A DNA stretch of 5,284 nt, from contig JALOOY010000166.1 in NCBI GenBank assembly GCA_025454185.1, positions 1-5,284 on the forward strand, read 5' to 3'. Made by a program: the position numbers and the translations under genes. Positions 1 through 5,284 of the stretch are shown in pieces. Every line of letters begins with the position of its first letter. The first letter of the stretch is position 1. The notes below the pieces were generated by a model. The model was given only the letters and a program-made list of their open reading frames with translations. It ran no database searches and had not been told where the DNA came from. Source of the DNA: Thermodesulfobacteriota bacterium (GTDB lineage Bacteria > Desulfobacterota > RBG-13-43-22).

Positions 1-1
1 G

Positions 2-3000
2 CCCCCGCCCTGCTTCTTCGCGTTGGCGGCCTTGAGCCTGCTGATCGTGCAATGGGCGGTGGGTCTCTTCCTCTATCCGGCCGTCAATCCCCTGAAAATG
101 GACTTCACTTCCGGTCGCCTGGCAGGGTCCCTGGGCCTGGGCCTTTGGGCCCCTTCCCTGCATCTGGAGGCCTTTTTTACCCCCGCCGCGCCCCTGGCCG
201 GGATGGATCGACTTTACCTTCAGGCCCGGCTTAAGCCGGGCCGCTCTCCCGTCCAGATGGCCGGGGCGCTGACGGTGACCGGCCGCGCGGGATCCGCCGA
301 ACGCCTGGCCCTTCAGGCCCAGGCGGCCGTCGGCCCCCACCGGATCGACTTGACCCGGGCTGCGATTCGGGTACCAGGCCGGAAAGGGACGGCCGCCGGC
401 CGGGGGGCGATCATTTTCGTGGCCGAAGGGACCCGCCTTCGGGTCGATCTCCAAGTGGCCGAAGCCGATCTGTCTCCCGAACTGAAGCTCCCGGTCAGGC
501 TGAGCGGCGATTTCCTTTTTGAGGGGACCCCTTCCGGCTACAGGGGCCGTTTCGACCTGAAAAACAATCCTTCCTCCTGGCAGAAATTCCAAATAGCCGG
601 CGCCTATCAGGGGGACGATTCCGGAGTGGAGGTCGCTCTCGAGCGGGGTGACTGGCTGAAGGGAGTAATCAAGGGGCGAGTGGCCCTGGGCTGGCAAGAG
701 GATTTTACGCTCCAGGGTTCCCTGTCCGGTCGGGACCTCCGGCCGGAGGTCTTCGATCCCCGCACACCGGGCCTCGTCAACCTGGACTTGGAAGGCGGCT
801 GGCGCTGGTCCGCGAAGGGCCGGCCCCGGGGGGATTTGAATATGCGCCTGCTCGACAGCGAGTTTCAGAAGAGATCCCTGAAAGGCCTGCTGGTGGCTGA
901 CTGGCAGGACGGACGTCTGACCGTTCAAAAGGCCGAACTGCAGGGCCGGGGCTTCACCCTGGCGGCCGATGGGATGCTGGACGAACGGCTGAATTTCGAG
1001 GCCCGGATTGCGGATATTGCCCCCCTGCTGCCCGAAGGCCGCGGCAGCGGGTCGGCCCGGGGGTGGGTCCGGTGGCGGAATAAAAAGTGGACCGGGCAGG
1101 TGGCTGGTCAAGGGCGAAATGTATCCTGGGAAAAGGTGCAGGCCGGAAGCCTCGACCTCGCCGCCGGTCTCGATTCGGAAAAAAAGGACACGGCAGTGGA
1201 GCTCCGGGCCCGCCTCAAGAAAGGGATCTATCAGGATATCCTTGTGGATTCGCTGGACCTCCGGATCGAAGGAACGCTGATCCGGCAGGATATCCGGGTG
1301 GCCCTGGAAGCTCCCCCCGGCCGGATTGAGGGGGTTCTGGAGGGGGGGTATTCAACCAAGATCTGGCGGGGGACCCTGGTAACCCTGGCCGGAGCGGTTC
1401 CCGCAGGCCGGCCCTTCCGCCTCATCTCCCCGACGGAACTGGTTGTCAGCCCGGATCGACTCCGGATTTACCCTATGGTGCTGACCGGCGAGGGAGAGGA
1501 GCGACTGACCCTCGAAGCCGACCTGGGCTTTGAACCGCTCTGCGGGTTTCTGCAGTTGGCGGTTCAGCGTCTCAATGCGGACCGCGCCCGATCCTGGTTG
1601 ACTTCCAGGAAACCGGAGGGAAGGCTGGACGGCCGGCTCCAGGCCCGGTTTTCGGCCGGGGACCTTCAGGAAGTGCGGACCCGGGCCGACCTGCAGGGCC
1701 AATTCCGGATGGGCCGCCGGACGGTGGCCGTGCAGCGGGCCGGCGGGCAACTGGACTGGGACGCCAGGGGGCTCCGTTCCGTCTGGGAGATTAAATTAAG
1801 CGGCGGGGAGACCTTAACCGGCCGGGCGGACAGCTCGGAAAAGCCCGGTCCGGGCTTTCCCGCCCAGGGAACGTTCCGTTCCAGCCTGCAGGATTTCCAT
1901 CTGGAAAACTGGGATGCGGCCTTCCCGGCAGGGTTGGCGGTCCGGGGAAAGGCCGGCGGCCGTCTCCAGGGCCAGTGGAACGCGGGAAGCCCATGGAACC
2001 TGAGCGGCGATCTGCAGGTTGAGGGGGGGGACCTGTCCTGGAAAGGAGACGGTGCCGACCTGCAGGCCCGCCTGAACCGAGCCGAACTGGGCCTCCTCTG
2101 GCAGGGGGAAACCCTGCGCTGCCGCCTGGCCCTGGAGCTGGAAAAATATGGAAAGGCCGCGGGTGATTTCAGCCTGCCCCTGCCGGCTCGGCTGCCGCTG
2201 CGGATGCAGCCGGCCGGGCCTGTCAGCGCCGCATTTTCGGGCCGGACGCGGGTGAACGGCCTGGCCGCTGCGCTTTTCCCCCAGGCCGTCCGGGGCGGCC
2301 GGGGAAACCTGCAATGGGACCTCGCCGCCGGGGGGACCTGGGAAAAGCCGATTCCTTTCGGATCTTTTGAACTTTCCGAAGCCGGCATCGACCTGCCGAC
2401 CCTGGGGATCCGTCTTGAAGATATGTCGCTTAAGGGAGGGTTCCGCGAAGACCGGCTGCAGATCGATTCCCTGGCCCTGCGCTCCGGCCCCGGGACGCTG
2501 AACGGCCAGGCAACCCTTCGGTTGCAGAACAGGCGGATTGCCGCGCTCCAAGGCCGGCTGACCGGCAGGAATTTCCAATTCGTCAACCGCCCCGGTTTGC
2601 GGGCCATCGGCAATCCGGACCTTGAATTCAGCGGCCCGCCGGAGCGGATCCGCCTGAGCGGAAAGATTGAAATCCCCGAGGCCCTGATCAGCGGCGGCTC
2701 GGTCCAGGGAGTAAAAAAAGCCAGCCCCGACGTAGTGATCGTGGATGACCGGAGGGCGCGACCGCCGGAACGGTCCTGGCCCCTGCGGGGGGAGGTCGAT
2801 CTGGTCTTCGGCGAAAAGGTCCGGCTTCAGGCCGAAGGCCTGAACACCCTCCTCAAAGGGAAGGTCCGTGTGGCCCTGCTGGATACGCGGGGGGACCTTA
2901 GGGCCGAAGGGGAAATACGGGCCGACCAGGGCCAGTACCTGGTTCAGGGCAGCAAACTGGAAATCACCCGCGGGCGCCTGATTTTTAGGGGCCCCCCCGA

Positions 3001-3514
3001 CAATCCGGCCCTGGACCTCCTGGCCCTGCGCACCATCCGGGGCAGCCAGCGCCTGGAGGACCGGGTGGACGAAGTCCGGGCCGGCGTGGCGGTCACCGGC
3101 ACGGTGCGGTCGCCCCTGGTCAGGCTCTATTCCCAGCCGGCCATGAGTGATTCGGACGTTCTATCCTATATCCTGTTCGGAAAACCCCTGGGCCGGGGTA
3201 CGGACCGGACAGACCTGGCCCTGCTGGGCAAAGCGGCCCGGTCCCTGCTGGGGGAAAAGACGGAAAACACGCTGCTGAGCCGCCTGGACCTGGATTCCCT
3301 CGATATTCAGACCGGCGGCGGGGACTTCTCCCGGTCCATGGTGACCGTGGGCAAATATTTGGACCCGCGGCTTTACCTCGGCCTGGGGGGCTCGCTGTTC
3401 AGCAATACCTACCAGGTCATCCTGCGCTATGCCCTCACCCCGCGTCTGGAGCTGGAAACCAAGGGCGGCACCCAGAGCGGGGGGGGGATCTTTTTCAAGG
3501 TGGATTTTGAATAA
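2..3514 (+). CDS. tamB: TamB family protein (translocation and assembly module, DUF490 C-terminal domain), 5' end cut off by the window
   Basis: About 1,170 residues are visible. The frame is open to the left edge and the only early start-like codon, TTG at 23, lies inside a hydrophobic stretch without a ribosome binding site, so the true start is probably upstream. That stretch (nt 11-85, with ALAALSLLIVQWAVGLFLYP) looks like the single N-terminal inner-membrane anchor of TamB. A long, repetitive beta-rich body follows, rich in short alternating patterns such as LNLDLEG-like strands, as expected for the AsmA/TamB-type lipid-binding groove spanning the periplasm. The last 400 or so residues carry the family hallmarks: GQYLVQGSKLEITRGRLIF, then a DNPALDLLALR segment, SQPAMSDSDVLSYILFGKPL near nt 3130-3190, VTVGKYLDPRLYLGLGGSLF near nt 3341-3400, and a terminal FKVDFE. 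In the family this end contacts the Omp85 partner TamA, whose gene is commonly adjacent; here it would lie off the left edge. The family assignment is firm. The cargo (lipid or autotransporter-like proteins) cannot be read from sequence. Confidence 0.93.
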   Translation, partial: PPPCFFALAALSLLIVQWAVGLFLYPAVNPLKMDFTSGRLAGSLGLGLWAPSLHLEAFFTPAAPLAGMDRLYLQARLKPGRSPVQMAGALTVTGRAGSAERLALQAQAAVGPHRIDLTRAAIRVPGRKGTAAGRGAIIFVAEGTRLRVDLQVAEADLSPELKLPVRLSGDFLFEGTPSGYRGRFDLKNNPSSWQKFQIAGAYQGDDSGVEVALERGDWLKGVIKGRVALGWQEDFTLQGSLSGRDLRPEVFDPRTPGLVNLDLEGGWRWSAKGRPRGDLNMRLLDSEFQKRSLKGLLVADWQDGRLTVQKAELQGRGFTLAADGMLDERLNFEARIADIAPLLPEGRGSGSARGWVRWRNKKWTGQVAGQGRNVSWEKVQAGSLDLAAGLDSEKKDTAVELRARLKKGIYQDILVDSLDLRIEGTLIRQDIRVALEAPPGRIEGVLEGGYSTKIWRGTLVTLAGAVPAGRPFRLISPTELVVSPDRLRIYPMVLTGEGEERLTLEADLGFEPLCGFLQLAVQRLNADRARSWLTSRKPEGRLDGRLQARFSAGDLQEVRTRADLQGQFRMGRRTVAVQRAGGQLDWDARGLRSVWEIKLSGGETLTGRADSSEKPGPGFPAQGTFRSSLQDFHLENWDAAFPAGLAVRGKAGGRLQGQWNAGSPWNLSGDLQVEGGDLSWKGDGADLQARLNRAELGLLWQGETLRCRLALELEKYGKAAGDFSLPLPARLPLRMQPAGPVSAAFSGRTRVNGLAAALFPQAVRGGRGNLQWDLAAGGTWEKPIPFGSFELSEAGIDLPTLGIRLEDMSLKGGFREDRLQIDSLALRSGPGTLNGQATLRLQNRRIAALQGRLTGRNFQFVNRPGLRAIGNPDLEFSGPPERIRLSGKIEIPEALISGGSVQGVKKASPDVVIVDDRRARPPERSWPLRGEVDLVFGEKVRLQAEGLNTLLKGKVRVALLDTRGDLRAEGEIRADQGQYLVQGSKLEITRGRLIFRGPPDNPALDLLALRTIRGSQRLEDRVDEVRAGVAVTGTVRSPLVRLYSQPAMSDSDVLSYILFGKPLGRGTDRTDLALLGKAARSLLGEKTENTLLSRLDLDSLDIQTGGGDFSRSMVTVGKYLDPRLYLGLGGSLFSNTYQVILRYALTPRLELETKGGTQSGGGIFFKVDFE
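3479..3487 (+). repeat. Nine-G homopolymer tract at the 3' end of tamB
   Basis: Nine consecutive G encode Gly-Gly-Gly ten residues before the end of TamB. It is the longest homopolymer noticed in the window; other runs in the same gene are eight G at 2023-2030, seven G at 1342-1348 and seven C at 2992-2998. Losing one G would replace the last residues and end at the TAG at 3519-3521; gaining one would end at the TGA at 3508-3510. Either change alters the conserved C-terminal tail while hardly changing the length. The tract is a direct observation; any slippage is hypothetical. Confidence 0.9.
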
Positions 3515-3571
3515 GTTCTAGAAAAAATAGATTGTTATTGTAAATCTGTGCAAAATATGTAATAAATTAAC
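3515..3571 (+). promoter_or_regulatory. AT-rich intergenic gap, probable promoter/operator of the toxin-antitoxin module
   Basis: This 57-bp gap separates the tamB stop from the toxin ATG and is far richer in A+T than its surroundings. It contains an inverted repeat, AGATT (3529-3533) and AATCT (3543-3547) with 9 nt between, and a tandem ATTGTT/ATTGTA. A TTGTTA at 3532-3537 could act as a -35 element with a weak TATGTA at 3556-3561 as -10, 18 nt apart. Ribbon-helix-helix antitoxins commonly repress their own operon by binding short repeats over the promoter, so this is where an operator is expected. The individual elements are weak and none is certain. There is no GC-rich hairpin followed by a T run, so no intrinsic terminator for tamB is visible here. 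Confidence 0.35.
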
Positions 3572-3850
3572 ATGATTTTCGAATGGGACCCTTCAAAAAG
3601 CCAGATGAATGAGGAAAAACACGGCATCGATTTCGAAGCAGCCAAGTGCCTTTGGGAAGATCCGGACCGCATGGAAATTCTGGCTTCTTATCCTTTGGAG
3701 AATCGGATCGTTTTGATCGGTACTATTCACCGTCAACTATGGACGGCTATTTATACTAGGCGGGGGAAGGCAGTCCGAATCATTTCCGTCAGACGTTCCC
3801 GGAGCAAAGAAAAGGTGTTATATGAAAAAGAAAAATTTTGCGCGAAATAA
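3572..3850 (+). CDS. brnT: BrnT family toxin (type II toxin-antitoxin ribonuclease)
   Basis: A 92-residue protein of the usual BrnT length. It starts with the family opening MIFEWDPSKS, followed by NEEKHGIDFEAA (residues 13-24) with the conserved K16-H17-G18 and F21. A WEDP element sits at 28-31, a central strand pair at about 45-62 (RIVLIGTIHRQLWTAIYTRR), and the family's signature basic strand VRIISVRRSRSKEK at 68-81. BrnT proteins have a RelE-like fold and act as ribonucleases that inhibit translation until bound by their antitoxin. The ATG at 3572 is chosen because the FEWDP motif begins directly after it. No Shine-Dalgarno sequence precedes it (AATAAATTAAC), so initiation may be weak. 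The toxin gene comes first and overlaps the antitoxin gene by 29 nt, the usual brnT-first order. All key motifs are intact, so the toxin is probably functional. Its GC content is much lower than in the flanking genes, suggesting acquisition. Confidence 0.9.
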   Translation: MIFEWDPSKSQMNEEKHGIDFEAAKCLWEDPDRMEILASYPLENRIVLIGTIHRQLWTAIYTRRGKAVRIISVRRSRSKEKVLYEKEKFCAK

Positions 3851-4091
3851 TGAAGAGTTCGATGCCCGATTTGACCGAGGAGAAGATATTCATCAGTTAA
3901 TCGACGTTCCCAAGGCATTGGTAACCAAACCGGGAAAGAAAGTCCGTATTTCTTTGGACATCAGTCAATCTTTGGTAAAAGAAATCGACGCCATTCGGGA
4001 AACCATTGGGGTCGACCGCGGCGCCTTGATCAAGGTCTGGCTCTACGATCGGGTAAGGCAGGAGAAATCTGCCGGAAATCGTCAAGTATAA
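3822..4091 (+). CDS. Ribbon-helix-helix (CopG-type) antitoxin, partner of BrnT
   Basis: An 89-residue protein whose ATG lies inside the end of the toxin gene in another frame. AAAGG at 3811-3815, 6 nt upstream, supports this start. Residues 1-38 form a charged, probably flexible segment (NNEEFDARFDRGEDIHQLID at 9-28) that likely wraps the toxin. Residues 39-47 (KKVRISLDI) fit the DNA-binding beta strand of a ribbon-helix-helix fold, 48-63 the first helix, and 65-80 (DRGALIKVWLYDRVRQ) the second. The EEFDxxFDxGED...LIKxWLxxR layout resembles the CopG-antitoxin family (PF12441, from memory) rather than classical BrnA (PF14384), so the symbol brnA is withheld. It should neutralise the upstream toxin and, as a dimer, repress the shared promoter. 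An alternative is a standalone CopG regulator, but the overlap argues strongly for a toxin-antitoxin pair. Confidence 0.85.
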   Translation: MKKKNFARNNEEFDARFDRGEDIHQLIDVPKALVTKPGKKVRISLDISQSLVKEIDAIRETIGVDRGALIKVWLYDRVRQEKSAGNRQV

Positions 4092-4092
4092 G

Positions 4093-4100
4093 AAAGGGAG
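4093..4100 (+). promoter_or_regulatory. Ribosome binding site fixing the acyl-CoA dehydrogenase start
   Basis: AAAGGGAG lies 3 nt before the ATG at 4104, with its AAAGG core 6 nt away. It sits wholly in the 12-nt gap after the antitoxin stop. It is the best Shine-Dalgarno match among the starts visible here and supports 4104 over the later in-frame ATG at 4143. Confidence 0.7.
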
Positions 4101-4103
4101 TTC

Positions 4104-5284
4104 ATGAATTTCTTCATCCAGCCCAAAAAATACCAAAGCCTGATGGCAGACGAAGGCTCCCGAACCATTGTGGGAAAGACCATCGCCTTTTTCGAGGATA
4201 TGGGCAAGACCCGCCTGCTCGAGGATTTCAACAAAAAGGTCTGGTACCGGGAATTCGTCGATTTTATCGGGCGAGAAGGGATTTTCGCCAAACTGCTCAC
4301 GCCCAAGGCCTACGCCGAGGGTGACCCGGACTGCCGCTGGGATACGGCCCGCAACAACGAATACAGCGAGCTGCTGGCCTTTTACGGCCTGGGCTACTGG
4401 TACTGCTTTCAGGTGACCATCCTGGGCCTGGGTCCTATCTGGATGAGCCCCAACGAGACGGCCAAGCTAAAGGCGGCCCGGCTCCTGCGGGAAGGGGCCA
4501 TTTTCGCCTTCGGCCTTTCCGAGCGAGACCACGGGGCGGATATCTATGCCACGGAAACGACGCTCACCCCCCGGGGCGACGGCACCTGGGCGGCCAACGG
4601 CGAGAAGTATTACATCGGCAACGGTAACGAGGCCGAGATGGTCTCCACCCTCGGCAGGGTTAAGGACGGCACGGATGACTTCGTCTTTTTCGTTACCAAC
4701 TACCGCCACAAGGCCTATGAGCTGAAAAGGAACGTCATCTCCCACCAGGAATACGTGTCCCAGTTCGCCCTCCACGACTATCCCGTCGCCGCCGAGGACA
4801 TCCTCTCCCGGGGTCCGCACGCCTGGGACTGCGCCCTCAACACGGTGAACATCGGGAAGTTCAACATCGGGCCGGCCTCCATCGGGCTGGCGGAACATTG
4901 TTTTTACGAAGCCATCACCCACGCCGCCAACCGGGTCCTTTATGGCCTGCGGGTCACCGACCTGCCTCACGTGCGGCGAAACTTCATGGACGCCTGGCTG
5001 CGGCTGGTGGCCATGAAGGCCTATCAGCGCCGGGCCACCGATTATTTCCGTAAGGCCGGGGAAACCGACCGCCGCTACCTGCTCTACAACCCCACCAGCA
5101 AGATGAAGGTGACGCTGCAATCCGAAGAGGTGGTCAACCTGCTCTGGGAGGTGATCGCCGCGAAAGGTTTTGAAAAGGACACCTATTTTCACATGGCGGC
5201 CGCCGATGTGCGGGGCCCCTCCAAGCTGGAGGGCACCGTGCATGTGAACGTTCAGCTCATCCGAAAATTTATGAAAAATTACTT
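4104..5284 (+). CDS. Acyl-CoA dehydrogenase family protein, 3' end cut off by the window
   Basis: 393 codons are visible with no stop before the right edge. The enzyme family is FAD-dependent and introduces a trans-2 double bond into acyl-CoA thioesters, passing electrons to an electron-transfer flavoprotein. An N-terminal helical region (about 1-130) is followed by the beta domain with GLSERDHGAD (137-146), matching the family's flavin/substrate signature normally written xTEPxxGSD, and NGEKYYIGNG (165-174), matching the NGxKxxITNG motif. The C-terminal helical domain starts near GPASIGLAEH (256-265) and contains NRVLYG (276-281) at the usual FAD-contact arginine. KLEGTVHVNVQLI (374-386) corresponds to the YEGTxxIQ motif; E376 is the probable catalytic base. 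The sequence is divergent (SERDHGAD instead of TEPGAGSD; LEGTVHVN instead of YEGTSQIQ), so the substrate cannot be named. The start uses the ATG at 4104 with a good ribosome binding site, 12 nt after the antitoxin stop, which allows co-transcription with the toxin-antitoxin pair. How far it extends beyond the edge is unknown. Confidence 0.9.
   Translation, partial: MNFFIQPKKYQSLMADEGSRTIVGKTIAFFEDMGKTRLLEDFNKKVWYREFVDFIGREGIFAKLLTPKAYAEGDPDCRWDTARNNEYSELLAFYGLGYWYCFQVTILGLGPIWMSPNETAKLKAARLLREGAIFAFGLSERDHGADIYATETTLTPRGDGTWAANGEKYYIGNGNEAEMVSTLGRVKDGTDDFVFFVTNYRHKAYELKRNVISHQEYVSQFALHDYPVAAEDILSRGPHAWDCALNTVNIGKFNIGPASIGLAEHCFYEAITHAANRVLYGLRVTDLPHVRRNFMDAWLRLVAMKAYQRRATDYFRKAGETDRRYLLYNPTSKMKVTLQSEEVVNLLWEVIAAKGFEKDTYFHMAAADVRGPSKLEGTVHVNVQLIRKFMKNY

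Noticed and set aside
23..25. TTG as the start of the TamB gene
   Set aside because: It falls inside the hydrophobic anchor, has no ribosome binding site, and the frame stays open to the left edge, so the gene is better treated as cut off.
1008..1329. Short + strand frames of 80-90 codons within tamB
   Set aside because: They are out-of-frame translations of TamB, dominated by R, G, S and P, without domain signal.
1838..1860. GC-rich hairpin with T residues as an intrinsic terminator
   Set aside because: It lies in the middle of a continuous coding region and is followed by CCCGCC, not a T run.
1666..2613. Long overlapping - strand open frames (up to 315 codons) inside tamB
   Set aside because: Their proteins are low-complexity, rich in R, P, S and G, with no domain. 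They sit opposite a continuous TamB frame and arise from high GC.
3511..4092. ATAAG at both ends of the toxin-antitoxin cassette (3511-3515 and 4088-4092) as an insertion target duplication
   Set aside because: Both copies are just TAA stop codons with one neighbouring base on each side; five bases of this kind are not evidence of duplication.
3897..4306. Two - strand open frames across the antitoxin and the dehydrogenase start (79 and 74 codons)
   Set aside because: They overlap well-supported + strand genes, and their products show no family features or supporting ribosome binding sites.
4467..5243. A 258-codon open frame on the - strand
   Set aside because: It lies wholly opposite the acyl-CoA dehydrogenase, whose family motifs are clear. 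Its translation is rich in G, V and H with no recognisable domain, as expected for an antisense shadow of GC-biased codons.

Overview
The window reads as a piece of a high-GC Gram-negative genome. It holds the 3' part of a TamB-type envelope biogenesis gene, then a short AT-richer toxin-antitoxin module, then the 5' part of an acyl-CoA dehydrogenase gene, all on the + strand. A TamB protein implies an outer membrane. A divergent acyl-CoA dehydrogenase in a high-GC Gram-negative genome would fit a Desulfobacterota (deltaproteobacterial) anaerobe, but that placement is an inference from general resemblance and was not tested.

Layout. Positions 2-3514 are one long open frame, open at the left edge, that ends in a clear TamB/DUF490 C-terminal domain. 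Positions 3515-3571 are a 57-bp AT-rich gap with no obvious terminator; it is the only sizeable gap and the likely site of a promoter/operator. Positions 3572-3850 encode a BrnT-family ribonuclease toxin. Positions 3822-4091 encode a ribbon-helix-helix antitoxin that overlaps the toxin gene by 29 nt. After a 12-nt gap with a good ribosome binding site, 4104 to the right edge encodes 393 residues of an acyl-CoA dehydrogenase that continues past the window.

How the parts relate. TamB, usually with the Omp85-family TamA, works in lipid or protein transport to the outer membrane. The toxin and antitoxin should form an autoregulated type II module. The acyl-CoA dehydrogenase belongs to fatty-acid or other acyl-CoA oxidation. 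No functional link between the three is evident. By hand count the toxin-antitoxin stretch (3541-4080) is about 45% GC, against an estimated 60-65% or more in the flanking genes, which suggests that the module was acquired separately and settled between two resident genes. Its tight spacing to the dehydrogenase raises the possibility that the two are now co-transcribed.

I saw no tRNA, rRNA, CRISPR array, insertion sequence or integrase. I see no strong candidate for an entirely new system; the best leads are the BrnT pairing with a non-BrnA-like antitoxin and the placement of the module directly ahead of a metabolic gene.
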